Assembly (NCBI GenBank): GCA_964625855.1
Contig: CAZVFC010000005.1
Location: 199,258-263,257 of the forward strand
Length of the DNA stretch: 64,000 bases
Source: JAPLUA01 sp964625855
Lineage (GTDB): Bacteria > Verrucomicrobiota > Verrucomicrobiia > Limisphaerales > UBA8199
Reading direction: 5' to 3'
Under the pieces are notes generated by a model, which saw nothing but the letters and a program-made list of their open reading frames with translations, did not search any database and was not told the origin of the DNA. Positions 53,410-61,990 of the stretch are shown here, piece after piece; position 1 is the stretch's first letter, and every line of letters begins with the position of its first letter. Both the position numbers and the translations under genes were made by a program.

Positions 53410-54402
53410 ATGAAGAATGAGAAGAGATTGACCTGTCCGAACAGGCGAAGCAGGCAGCCGGCGCTCGGCCTTCCCGGGCGATTTGCGAGGCATGCCTTCA
53501 CGTTACTGGCGGCGGTGTTAGCCCAGACGGTGTTCAGCTCGGAGAACGTGCCCCAGCGGCCCTTTGCCCAATGGGCGAACTTGCCGGCAAAGGGGCAATT
53601 CGTGGCCGGCCTGGTGTACGAAGAGTCCGAGTCATACCATATCTGGGCCAGCGGTCAACAATACAACATCAATACGCGGTCGGGCGGTGAAAACTACGGT
53701 ATTGACATCAACCAGGGTTTCCTTGCGCTGCAATACGGCATTACTGAGAAGTGGGCGGCTGACCTGGAAATCGGCGCCACTACAGTCGGCTGGCGCGCCT
53801 TCTCCCCCGGCAACGGGACCGAGTCCACGACTGGTCTCATGGATTGGGGGCTTGGGGTCCGCTACCAGATCTTCAACGAGGCTCAATACACGAATTCACC
53901 CTGGGTCCCGACCCTGACGTTTCGCGCGGGAGCCGTCCTGCCCGGCTCCTACAATGAGAACTTCGTCTATGCTCCGGGATTTCGCTCGGCGGCGATTGTG
54001 CCGGAGCTGCTGCTGCGCAAGCATTTCGGGTGGCCGGGACTCGGGGCTTACGGCGACGCGCTCTATCGCTGGAACCGCACGAGCGGCAACGACAATTTCG
54101 TCATCGCCGTCGGTCTCTTCCAGCAAATCAAGGGTTGGGAACTCGACGTTGGCTACATGCGGGTGCAGACGCTGTCGGGCAGCGACATCTATTTCAACGT
54201 CCCGGGCGACCTGTCCAGCATCGTTTATCCGCGCGACGTGCGGGAGAACAATGACTCCATTCAGGCGGGCTTCAGCTACACGACCTCGAAGCGGCAATGG
54301 CGCTATGGCTTCCATACCCGGACTATCGTGGATGGGAATAACAGCGACTCGAAGTTCTGGATTGGCGGCTCCATAGACATCCCCTTCGGCGGCAAGCGCT
54401 GA
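53410..54402 (+). CDS. Outer-membrane beta-barrel protein (MetA/phenol-degradation transporter-like)
   Basis: A basic N-terminus and hydrophobic leader (FTLLAAVLAQTVFSSEN) precede alternating polar and aromatic strands such as GQFVAGLVYEESESYHIWAS, LALQYGITEKWAADLEIGAT, AAIVPELLLRKHFGWPGLGAYG, GWELDVGYMRVQTLSG and DSIQAGFSYTTSKRQWRYGF. It ends in DSKFWIGGSIDIPFGGKR, a barrel-like end. About ten to twelve strands can be counted. This is the pattern of small outer-membrane barrels of unknown cargo. Nothing in the neighbourhood tells the substrate. Confidence 0.75.
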   Translation: MKNEKRLTCPNRRSRQPALGLPGRFARHAFTLLAAVLAQTVFSSENVPQRPFAQWANLPAKGQFVAGLVYEESESYHIWASGQQYNINTRSGGENYGIDINQGFLALQYGITEKWAADLEIGATTVGWRAFSPGNGTESTTGLMDWGLGVRYQIFNEAQYTNSPWVPTLTFRAGAVLPGSYNENFVYAPGFRSAAIVPELLLRKHFGWPGLGAYGDALYRWNRTSGNDNFVIAVGLFQQIKGWELDVGYMRVQTLSGSDIYFNVPGDLSSIVYPRDVRENNDSIQAGFSYTTSKRQWRYGFHTRTIVDGNNSDSKFWIGGSIDIPFGGKR

Positions 54403-54801
54403 GCAGAAGCTCACCCGTCGTCTTAATCACCGCGGCCACGTCTCGGCGGCATCCTGCCGGCCAGGCGCGTTCCACTGCCCTGCCACTGTCAACGTGCCGG
54501 TGTTTATTGGAGGATTCCTGCCCTGGCTGGCACGTTCTATGCGGCTCTCGAAGCCGTGCGGGCTTGTTGCTTGCATCTATTGCGGAACGGTGCCGCAAAG
54601 GGTCAAGAGCCCGCTTTTCATAGGGTTGTGGGTTGGAGGCGGCTCGGGGAGCCGTAGCCTGGGCCGCCGCCCACACAGACCAGGGCCATCCAGAGCCTCC
54701 GCGCGCGCCCTGCAAGCGGGTGGGGCCCGGATTCCCACCATTCGCGGCCGATTCCGCAATTCTTGTTTGGCAAGGAACTTGCGGTCTCATTCCTGCAATC
54801 T
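54403..54801. other. Intergenic spacer, no recognised gene
   Basis: About 400 bases between the barrel gene and signal peptidase I. Small GC-rich hairpins occur (for example TTGCGG-AACGGTG-CCGCAA near 54578), but there is no RNA gene, transposon end or T-rich terminator that I can support. Confidence 0.5.
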
Positions 54802-55419
54802 ATGCCTAAAGTCTGCCGATTCGCTCAGAAGTTCTGGCGGGACCCCGCGTGCCGTGTCCTGGCCGCAGCGATCATCTCCGGATGCCTCGGAATTGCCGCC
54901 GGCCGCGCGTTCATTGGTTCCGTCGCAGTGGTCGAGGGCAGGAGCATGAGCCCCACCTACCCTCCGGGGACTCCCCTTTACGCCGCCCCCATTTCAGGCC
55001 CGCTGGAGCGCGGGGACGTTGTGCTGTTGAACGACGGAGATGGGGATTACGCCGTGAAACGAATCGTTGGTTTACCGGGCGAAACAGTCCAGGTCTGGCG
55101 GGGTTGCGTGTTCATCAACCGCAGGCTGCTGGTGGAACCCTACCTGGCTGCGCATACCTATACTTTCCCGGTCGAGCAGCAGCGGCGTGGGGCGACCTTT
55201 ATCCTGGGCGAGGATGATTACTTTGTAATGGGCGACAACCGGCTCTGCAGCACCGACAGCCGCAGCTACGGCCCCGTGGCGCGAAAGCAAATCCGGAGCC
55301 GGGTTCCGCTGCCGGATTCCTTTGTCTGCGCTTACTTCGGTGCGTACACGCTTCCCACCCCCGGGCACACGGTCATCCAGTCGCTGCCGGCACGCCGGAC
55401 GAAGCTGAGCCCGTTCTGA
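54802..55419 (+). CDS. lepB: Signal peptidase I
   Basis: After one membrane helix (VLAAAIISGCLGIAAGRAFI) the S26 boxes follow: VVEGRSMSPTYPPGTPL with the catalytic serine, ERGDVVLLN, DYAVKRIVGLPGETV with the catalytic lysine, GCVFINRRLL, and YFVMGDNRLCSTDSRSYGPV with the GDN-x-x-x-S-x-D-S-R box. It removes Sec-type signal peptides at the inner membrane, which fits the many exported proteins here. The ATG at 54802 is chosen; a longer frame from 54763 is possible. At 205 residues it is a short family form. Confidence 0.95.
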   Translation: MPKVCRFAQKFWRDPACRVLAAAIISGCLGIAAGRAFIGSVAVVEGRSMSPTYPPGTPLYAAPISGPLERGDVVLLNDGDGDYAVKRIVGLPGETVQVWRGCVFINRRLLVEPYLAAHTYTFPVEQQRRGATFILGEDDYFVMGDNRLCSTDSRSYGPVARKQIRSRVPLPDSFVCAYFGAYTLPTPGHTVIQSLPARRTKLSPF

Positions 55420-55657
55420 GCTGATGAGATGACCGTTGCCGGACTTTCCGGCGGCCAAGCCTGGAGCTCTGCCAGGCTTCACGTTTTGGCTGGGGAGGCT
55501 CCGACACTGCGGCGGGGTTGCGTTGTCACTCCAAAGGACCTCCCGCGCGTTCCGACCGCCCCTGATCTGCCGCCGATTCCTGATGCCGCATCGGCGTGAA
55601 CCTTTCCCGCTCTTCGCGCACTTAATGACTTGAAGTAGTGGCTCGGAGCCGCGAACC

Positions 55658-56251
55658 ATGGCCCAGAGCAACCCTTTGGCCGCCCGGGTGACCGCGAATC
55701 AAGACATTCAAGCCTCGTGCAGCGACGCTGAACTCGTCGCCGCCATTAACCGTGGCGACGCAGCCGCATTCGAGGTCCTGTACTTCCGCCATCGGGACTG
55801 GGTGGTCGGGCTCGCCTGTCGGTTCACCGGGGATAGCGATGCGGCGCTCGATGTGCTGCAGGAAACCTTCCTGTATGTCCTGAGGAAGTTCCCCGGTTTT
55901 CGCCTCACGGCCAGTTTCAAGACCTTTCTTTACCCCGCCGTGCGCAACCTTTCCATCGCGGCGCGCCGGAAGGCCGCACGATATCAGGCCACGCCAGCCG
56001 AACTGGAGCGGCTTGAACACGCACCCGCCCCGTCGGCAGCCGGCGCGGAGGCGGCCGACCTGCAGGTTGTCCTTGGCACCCTCCCCGAAGAGCAGCGGGA
56101 GGTGCTGCTGCTCCGCTTCGTGGACGGACTTAGCCTGGCTGAGATTGCCGCCGCTATGGACATCCCTCTCGGCACCGTCAAATCCCGCCTGCACAACGGC
56201 CTCGAAACCCTCCGGCGGGACGCGCGCACACAAAGCTTCTTCGACCGTTGA
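55658..56251 (+). CDS. ECF RNA polymerase sigma factor
   Basis: Region 2: ELVAAINRGDAAAFEVLYFR then AALDVLQETFLYVLRKFPGF, with the core-binding DVLQETFL. Region 4: LGTLPEEQREVLLLRFVDGL then AEIAAAMDIPLGTVKSRLHN. At 197 residues it is a normal ECF sigma. It is followed 36 bases later by a membrane protein in the anti-sigma position and then by a cohesin-like and a VIT/VWA protein, all on the same strand with overlaps. A role in transcribing its own operon is likely. Confidence 0.95.
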   Translation: MAQSNPLAARVTANQDIQASCSDAELVAAINRGDAAAFEVLYFRHRDWVVGLACRFTGDSDAALDVLQETFLYVLRKFPGFRLTASFKTFLYPAVRNLSIAARRKAARYQATPAELERLEHAPAPSAAGAEAADLQVVLGTLPEEQREVLLLRFVDGLSLAEIAAAMDIPLGTVKSRLHNGLETLRRDARTQSFFDR

Positions 56252-56287
56252 ACCTTTTGCCGCCCACGCGCACTTAACCCATCAAAG

Positions 56288-56767
56288 ATGAAAATGTCGG
56301 ATCACAAGCCGTACGACCAGGACGAAGCGCCCGAGGCGCCGCCGCGGCTGGTCTCGGCGCTCAATCGCCTGGCCCAGGAGCCGGTCTTCATCCCGCCGAC
56401 GGTGGACGAGGCGGTTTTGCGCGCCGCGCGGAAACACCTGGAACAGCCACGGCAAGCGCGGCCCGGCTGGCTTCGGCTTATGCCGTGGGTGACCGCTGCC
56501 GCCGCCATCGTGCTGCTCGCTACGATTCCGCGACTCGTCAGGCAAACAGCGCCCGCGCCAGCCCGCGACGTGGTGTTAGCCCGCTGGGACCTCGACCAGG
56601 ATGGCCGCGTGGATATTCTCGATGCCTTCGTTCTGGCCAGGAACCTTAAGCAGGATGGCACTAGAAACCTGCAGTGCGACGTAAACGGGGATGGAGTTGT
56701 GGACGAGCGTGACGTCGCCGCCATCGCCGCCCGCGCCGTGAAACTGGATCAAGGAGGAAGATCGTGA
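56288..56767 (+). CDS. Single-pass membrane protein with a dockerin-like pair of calcium loops (anti-sigma position)
   Basis: The 159-residue product has a cytoplasmic N-terminus, one membrane helix (LMPWVTAAAAIVLLATI), and an extracytoplasmic domain with two F-hand-like calcium loops: DLDQDGRVDILDAFVLARNL and DVNGDGVVDERDVAAIAARA. Both match the D-x-D/N-x-D-G-x-V-x-x-x-D loop-helix of type I dockerin. Its location directly after an ECF sigma factor and single helix suggest a membrane anti-sigma factor, though no zinc-binding ASD motif is visible. The stop overlaps the next gene's GTG start. Confidence 0.8.
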   Translation: MKMSDHKPYDQDEAPEAPPRLVSALNRLAQEPVFIPPTVDEAVLRAARKHLEQPRQARPGWLRLMPWVTAAAAIVLLATIPRLVRQTAPAPARDVVLARWDLDQDGRVDILDAFVLARNLKQDGTRNLQCDVNGDGVVDERDVAAIAARAVKLDQGGRS

Positions 56768-57363
56768 GAAGCACTTCTCAATATAACGCGCTGCCGCAAC
56801 CGCCTGCGGATTTCTGGACTCGGATTTCGGGCTTCGGATTTCCTTCGGGTATCGGGTATCGGGGTTCAGGCTTTCTCTGCCAAGTGCCCGTAAGCAGATC
56901 TCATCGAGTGGCGGCGCAAATCTGGTGCACCGTGCTGCTCTTTGGGCTGGCGGCGGGGCTTCTGGCGCAGCAACCGGCTCTTGAGGAAGGCCGCCATCGC
57001 TTCAGCGCCGTGGACATCTACGTGGATTCCGGAAGCACGCCGCTGGCCGCTTATCAGCTCGCATTTGCCGCCACCAACGGTGTGGCCAGGATCGTGGGCA
57101 TCGAGGGCGGCGAGCACCCCGCCTTTCGCCAGCCGCCGGTTTATGACCCCAAAGCCCTCCAGCGCGAGCGCGTCATTATCGCCAGCTTCAGCACCGCACC
57201 TGCCGCCGAGTTGCCTGCCGGCAAAACCCGCCTTGCCACCATCCACTACCAGACCACTGACGACCGACCACCCCGCTTCGAACTGATGCTCCAAGTAGCG
57301 GGCGACGCGCAGGGGGAGAGAATCCCGGCCCAGGCCAGCTTTGAAGAAAGGAAGATACAATGA
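56764..57363 (+). CDS. Secreted cohesin-like beta-sandwich protein
   Basis: After a hydrophobic segment (IWCTVLLFGLAAGLLAQ) the domain reads RFSAVDIYVDSGSTPLAAYQ, LAFAATNGVARIVGIEGGEH, VIIASFSTAPAAELPAGKTRLATIHY and RFELMLQVAGDAQGERI. This strand pattern is that of cohesin-like domains, which bind dockerins; the best support is the dockerin-like gene directly upstream. The N-terminus (RISGFGFPSGIGYRGSGF) is encoded by short tandem repeats and looks like a late addition, so the true start may be further inside. Start is a GTG at 56764; the stop overlaps the next ATG (ATGA). Cohesin identity is inferred from strand pattern, not proven. Confidence 0.6.
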   Translation: MRSTSQYNALPQPPADFWTRISGFGFPSGIGYRGSGFLCQVPVSRSHRVAAQIWCTVLLFGLAAGLLAQQPALEEGRHRFSAVDIYVDSGSTPLAAYQLAFAATNGVARIVGIEGGEHPAFRQPPVYDPKALQRERVIIASFSTAPAAELPAGKTRLATIHYQTTDDRPPRFELMLQVAGDAQGERIPAQASFEERKIQ

Positions 57364-59429
57364 CACCAAGACCTGCATTCCGCTATTCGACCCTTGTCTG
57401 CGTTGCGGCGCTCTCCTGTGCCGTAGCAGCGGCACTGTCTTCGGGATGCGCCATGAAGCGGGTGCGAGGGGTTAGCCCATTGCCGTCTGGCCTGGGCAAA
57501 GGTCCTGGTTCCCTACGCGATGTCCTACCTGCCAGCAGCGAGGAACTCTGGATACTGGCTCGTGGCGGTGAGAGTCCTGCCGCGCCGGCGGAGGACGCTC
57601 CCGGCAGCGCCGCCCTGATGGCCAAGGTGGGAGAGCAGCAAGTGCCTATGCCGCTTAAACATACCGAGGTTCAGGCTTCAGTCAGCGGTTACATCGGCAC
57701 GGTCGAAGTCACCCAGCAATTCCTCAATCCTTACTCGGGGAAGATCGAGGCGGTGTATGTGTTCCCGCTGCCGCACAACGCGGCGGTCAACGAATTCATC
57801 ATGACCATCGGCGAACGCCGGATTCGCGGCATCATCCGCGAGCGCAAGGAGGCCGAGCAACTCTACCGCGAGGCCAAGCGCCAGGGTTACGTCGCCGCGC
57901 TGCTCACGGAGGAACGGCCCAACATCTTCACCCAATCCGTCGCCAACATCGAGCCGGGCAAAGAGATTGATGTAAATATCAAGTACTTCCACACGCTCGA
58001 CTACGTTGACGGCTGGTATGAGTTCGTGTTTCCGATGGTGGTCGGGCCCCGCTTCAACCCGCCTGGCCTCACCAATGGCATCGGCGCCGTCGCGCGCGGT
58101 CAAACCGGCGTCTCCGGGCAGAGCACCGAGGTTCACTACCTCCGTCCGGGCGAGCGGACCGGCCACGATATCGCGCTGAAGGTGGCGGTGGACGCAGGGG
58201 TGCCCATTGAAGAATTCGAGTGCACGACACAGCAGGTCACCTCCGAAACGCTGTCCCCGGAACGTCTGACGGTGTCCCTCAATCCCGCTGACAGCGTCCC
58301 GAATAAGGACTTCGTGCTGCGCTACCGCGTCGCCGGGGACCGGATCAAATCCAGCCTGCTGACCCACCGCGACGAACGGGGCGGCTTCTTCACCCTGATG
58401 CTTTATCCGCCGGAGGAGTTGGGTGCGCTGAGACGGCAACCGCTGGAGCTGGTCTTTGTGCTGGATTGTTCGGGCAGCATGTCGGGCCGCCCGATCCAGG
58501 AAGCCAAGGCGGCCGTCCAGCGCGGACTGGACCTGCTGCAACCGGGGGATTCGTTTCAGCTAATCTCCTTCTCGATCCAAGCCTCGCGCCTGGGTGATGC
58601 GCCGCTTGAAGCCACGCCTGAAAACGTCCAGCGCGGCCTGCGATACCTGCGTTCCCTGGATGGCAGCGGTGGCACCATGATGATCGAGGGCATCAAGGCC
58701 GCGCTCGACTTCCCTCACGACCCCCAGCGGCTGCGCTTCGTTTGCTTCCTGACCGACGGCTACATCGGCAACGAAGTCGAGATCCTGGGTGAGATCCATC
58801 GGCGGCTCGGCGCCTCGCGCATCTTCAGCTTCGGCATCGGCTCCGCTGTCAACCGCTACCTGATTGATCACATGGCCAAGGCGGGCCGGGGGGCCGTCGC
58901 CTACCTCGGGCCCAGGGACAGCGCGGCGAAGATCATGGAGGACTTCTTCTCCCGCATCAGCCATCCGGCCCTGACCGACCTCCAGCTTGATTGGGGCGGC
59001 CTGCGCGTCACCGAGGTCTTCCCCAGCACCCTGCCGGACTTGTTCGTCGGTCGCCCAATGATTCTGACGGGCCGATTCGCCGGAAATCAGGATGCCACCA
59101 TTCGCGTTAGCGGCAGGGTCGCAGCCGAGCCGATGCAGGTGGCGGTCCCGGCAAACCTGACCGAGGCTGCCACCCACAAGGGCCTACCCAGCGTATGGGC
59201 CCGGATGAAGATCGCCGCCTTGGCTGACCAATCCACCTACCAAATGGATGCACACCTGCCCGACCAGATCAAACAGGTCGCCCTCGACTACGGCCTGATG
59301 TCCCCCTACACCGCCTTCGTCGCTGTGGATTCCAGCCGCCGGACCGAAGGTTCCGAAGGCACCACCGTGCCGGTGGCCGTTCCCGTGCCGGATGGGGTGA
59401 AGTACGAGACGACGGTGGAGGAGAAGTAG
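57360..59429 (+). CDS. VIT and von Willebrand factor A domain lipoprotein
   Basis: An N-terminal lipobox-like SSGC at residues 28 to 31 follows a hydrophobic stretch. The VIT domain (about 90 to 220) reads GYIGTVEVTQQFLNPYSGKI, AVYVFPLPHNAAVNEFIMTI, YREAKRQGYVAALLTEERPN and FTQSVANIEPGKEIDVNIKY. The VWA domain (about 355 to 530) has the metal-site motif LVFVLDCSGSMSG, then a TMM loop and FLTDGYIGNE. This architecture is that of inter-alpha-trypsin inhibitor heavy-chain-like bacterial proteins, which are exposed at the envelope and bind protein partners. It closes the sigma/dockerin/cohesin-like operon with a four-base overlap. Confidence 0.92.
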   Translation: MTPRPAFRYSTLVCVAALSCAVAAALSSGCAMKRVRGVSPLPSGLGKGPGSLRDVLPASSEELWILARGGESPAAPAEDAPGSAALMAKVGEQQVPMPLKHTEVQASVSGYIGTVEVTQQFLNPYSGKIEAVYVFPLPHNAAVNEFIMTIGERRIRGIIRERKEAEQLYREAKRQGYVAALLTEERPNIFTQSVANIEPGKEIDVNIKYFHTLDYVDGWYEFVFPMVVGPRFNPPGLTNGIGAVARGQTGVSGQSTEVHYLRPGERTGHDIALKVAVDAGVPIEEFECTTQQVTSETLSPERLTVSLNPADSVPNKDFVLRYRVAGDRIKSSLLTHRDERGGFFTLMLYPPEELGALRRQPLELVFVLDCSGSMSGRPIQEAKAAVQRGLDLLQPGDSFQLISFSIQASRLGDAPLEATPENVQRGLRYLRSLDGSGGTMMIEGIKAALDFPHDPQRLRFVCFLTDGYIGNEVEILGEIHRRLGASRIFSFGIGSAVNRYLIDHMAKAGRGAVAYLGPRDSAAKIMEDFFSRISHPALTDLQLDWGGLRVTEVFPSTLPDLFVGRPMILTGRFAGNQDATIRVSGRVAAEPMQVAVPANLTEAATHKGLPSVWARMKIAALADQSTYQMDAHLPDQIKQVALDYGLMSPYTAFVAVDSSRRTEGSEGTTVPVAVPVPDGVKYETTVEEK

Positions 59430-59554
59430 GCAGGTAGAAACGCATGCGACCGGTGAATTCCCAGGTGCCACTCATGGCCGCCTGCAGCGAGGCGGCTTTC
59501 CCGGCGCTGTTACACCAACCAGGCCAGATGCCGCCGGCGGCCGATGTTCACAGG

Positions 59555-60802
59555 CTAAAGCTTGAACTGCGGGATCTTTAGCAACTCGCCGCCCTTCATG
59601 GCGGACTCGTGGGCGATGATGCCGGCGACCGTCATATTTAGGGCCTGGGCTACGTCCACCAGTGGCTTGCGGTTCTCCAGGATGGCGGTGACGAACTCGT
59701 TCATGAGGTAGCCGTGCGAGCCGCCGTGGCCGCCGGCTGCCACACCGGGCGGCAGGGGCGGACGCTTGAGGTCGGGCAGCTTCTTCTCCAGCCCCTCGTA
59801 CTTGCCGTAGTAAGACCCTTTCTGGCCGCGGATTCGGCCCATCTCGCCGCTGTAGCCGGGGGAGTCCCAGGAGACCGCCATGCGTGACATGCCGCCTTCG
59901 CTGGTGCGGAAGAGGGCGATCTCGGTGCCGAACGGGTTCTTGTACGGGTTGTTGGCCGGCTTTAGGTGCTCGATCACGCTGGGCATGCCCATGCAGGAGA
60001 CTTCGGTGAGACTCCCGCCGCTGGCGCCCACATAGTAGGCGTTGGAATGCGTCGGATAGAATTGCGGCGGCAGGCCAATGCGCCAGCCCTTGTAGGAGTC
60101 AATCGGCGTCTCCATGTAGTGGTAATACTCGCCCTCGGAATAGAGCAGCTTGCCCAGCCCGCCGGCATTATAGATCTGCCGCATGGCGTAGAGGTCTTCG
60201 TGGAAATAGGAAGTCTCAAAGAGCATGTACTTCCGGCCGGTGGACTTGACCGCCTCGAACAGCTTGTGCGCTTCCTCGACCGACCCGAACACCGCCGGCA
60301 CGGCCGACGCCGTGTGTTTGCCATGCTTGAGCGCCTCGATGCAGAGCCGGGCGTGGCTGGGAGCGTCGGTGGCCATGAACACCGCCTCGATCCGGTCGTC
60401 CTTGATCATCTCTTCGGCCGAGGGATACGTCTTCCGACAGCCGACCACTTTGGCCAGTGCTTCACACCGATCGGGGACGATGTCGGTCACCCCCACAATC
60501 TCCACGTTCGGGTGCTTGTCGAAACCAAACGCGGCCCCGAACCTGCAGACGCCATAGCCGGCCAGTCCCACCCGAATCTTGCGGTCGGAAACGGGCTTCC
60601 AGGCTTCGGCGCGTGTGTCCGTCTTCGCCTGCTCGAATCCCTGGATCACCTGCTCCGCCGCGCGACCGGCTTGCGGCGCCGCCAGGACTGCTGAGCCCAA
60701 GCCGACGGCGTGCAGGAAAGAGCGCCGGGTGAGTGAATGAAGGGGAGCCGGTTGCACCGGAGCCTCGCTGGCCCCGGAGTCCTTGCGGGTGCTGGAATTC
60801 AT
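59555..60802 (-). CDS. Gfo/Idh/MocA-family oxidoreductase with twin-arginine-like leader
   Basis: The leader LHSLTRRSFLHAVGLGSAVL is Tat-like. The Rossmann part has KIRVGLAGYGVCRFGAAFGF (GxGxxG-like) and IVGVTDIVPDRCEALAKVVG. EAVFMATDAPSHARLCIEAL and KHTASAVPAVFGSVEEAHKL supply the second half of the family signature, with AVP replacing the usual EKP. The C-terminal domain contains ETSYFHEDLYAMRQIYNAGG and MNEFVTAILENRKPLVD. These NAD(P)-dependent enzymes oxidise or epimerise sugars; exported members occur in large numbers in this phylum. Missing the EKP lysine, it may have lost classical dehydrogenase activity. Confidence 0.9.
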   Translation of the reverse strand: MNSSTRKDSGASEAPVQPAPLHSLTRRSFLHAVGLGSAVLAAPQAGRAAEQVIQGFEQAKTDTRAEAWKPVSDRKIRVGLAGYGVCRFGAAFGFDKHPNVEIVGVTDIVPDRCEALAKVVGCRKTYPSAEEMIKDDRIEAVFMATDAPSHARLCIEALKHGKHTASAVPAVFGSVEEAHKLFEAVKSTGRKYMLFETSYFHEDLYAMRQIYNAGGLGKLLYSEGEYYHYMETPIDSYKGWRIGLPPQFYPTHSNAYYVGASGGSLTEVSCMGMPSVIEHLKPANNPYKNPFGTEIALFRTSEGGMSRMAVSWDSPGYSGEMGRIRGQKGSYYGKYEGLEKKLPDLKRPPLPPGVAAGGHGGSHGYLMNEFVTAILENRKPLVDVAQALNMTVAGIIAHESAMKGGELLKIPQFKL

Positions 60803-61545
60803 GCGTCGGAGTTTGCGCGGCCCGGCTGGGCAGTCAAGCCCTGAATCGGCTGAAACACCCTCGCCGCAGGAGCGTCAATAGAGTATAATGGAAGGGTGAA
60901 TCCGCCGGCTGTGGACCAAGCGACTGGCGGCAGTGCAACCAGCCGCCACGGCAATGGCAAAGGACGCAGAGCGCAGAGCGGAAGGAATCAGCCGGTTTCT
61001 CTGTGCTCTTTGCGGTTATCTGGGAGTTCTGCAATCGGCTCGCGGCCTTTGGATTTGGCCGATCGGGCCTCCGCAGTGCGGGCCGCCGGGGCCATCGGGT
61101 TCGGGCAGCCGGGCCCGCAGCCTTGCGTCGGGCAGGCCAGGGCCGAGACAGGGCCTAGCCAGCACCTGGCTTAATAGGAATTCTATTAAGCCAGGTACTG
61201 TCTTGTAGGTCTCTAGGCACTGGCTCGTATCTGGCTCCCCGCCGCGGGCTGCCGACAGGGTGGGGTTTGAAGCGGGAGGAAGCGGAGGTGGTATGACGTA
61301 AGGATCCCCACTTGCGGCCCAAGCGTGCACACAACCTTAAGTGGAGGGGGCGAGGTGAGCTTGGTTGCGGTGGTCTCTGAGCCTGACTCTCAGTGTTCAA
61401 CCCGCACCGAGGCCTTTGGCCGCGGGGCAATCTGGCCAATACTCCGGTGTTGACAACACATCCCAACTGCTTCACCGTTGCCGCATGAGATTGCCGGACC
61501 CAAGGGAGTTGCCCATCCTGCGGGGGACTTCGGGCCAAACATACT
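60803..61545. other. Gene-poor spacer with two palindromic elements
   Basis: About 740 bases without a credible gene. It holds a loose inverted repeat at 60957 to 61016 (GCAAAGGACGCAGAG against CTCTGTGCTCTTTGCGG) and a near-perfect palindrome at 61164 to 61196. No integrase gene fragment could be recognised in either strand. Confidence 0.5.
61164..61196. repeat. Near-perfect palindrome, 14-base arms
   Basis: ACCTGGCTTAATAG and CTATTAAGCCAGGT flank a 5-base centre (GAATT). AT-rich around the middle, with no T-run after it. It could be a transposon end or a replication/regulatory site; I see no matching partner in the window. Confidence 0.85.
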
Positions 61546-61566
61546 GTTAGTTTGTCGCTCCTACCG

Positions 61567-61902
61567 ATGAAGAGTAGCCTGCTCACAACCTTGATGGTGC
61601 TGCTGCTCGAATCAACGGTCTGGGCACAGCCAGGGCCGATATACTTCGTAGAGCATGATTGGACATTTCGGGTGGCCGGCGGCCGCTTTGGCCTTTACCA
61701 GGACAAGTTGCTCGGCGATGAGAAATACGGTGCCGGAAGGCATACCACGCTCTATTTCGGTGGAACGAGCTTCAGGACCAGTACGCGGAGCTTCCAGCGG
61801 ACAACGCTCACCACGCTTCCACTCGGGGCTGTCGCGGCATGCGCACTCTACTGGCTGATTTGGAGACGCAAGCGGGGTCAATCCGATGAGCTCAAAGACT
61901 AA
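61567..61902 (+). CDS. Cassette gene 1: small exported protein with C-terminal membrane helix
   Basis: A 111-residue protein with a signal peptide (LLTTLMVLLLESTVWA) and a C-terminal helix (LTTLPLGAVAACALYWLIW) followed by WRRKRGQ. The middle contains RVAGGRFGLYQDKLLGDEKY. No family recognised. Its stop codon overlaps the first attC-like repeat, as is common in integron cassettes. Confidence 0.65.
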   Translation: MKSSLLTTLMVLLLESTVWAQPGPIYFVEHDWTFRVAGGRFGLYQDKLLGDEKYGAGRHTTLYFGGTSFRTSTRSFQRTTLTTLPLGAVAACALYWLIWRRKRGQSDELKD

Positions 61903-61989
61903 CAAGCCACACGCAGCGAACCCGGCGGTGACGCTCTGATTGACAATCGAGGGTCAGTGGCGCCGGGTCGCTGATCTGGATCGTTCAAC
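61897..61989 (+). other. attC-like site 1
   Basis: GACTAAC (61897) to GTTCAAC (61983), 93 bases. Inner arms CAGCGAACCCGGCG (61914 to 61927) and CGCCGGGTCGCTG (61961 to 61973) pair perfectly except for one unpaired A, the extrahelical-base pattern of attC hairpins. Confidence 0.75.
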
Positions 61990-61990
61990 T

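Noticed and set aside
60803..61545. Integrase gene or attI next to the cassette array
   Set aside because: No tyrosine recombinase motifs or an attI-like site could be recognised in either strand; the array is therefore called integrase-less within the window.
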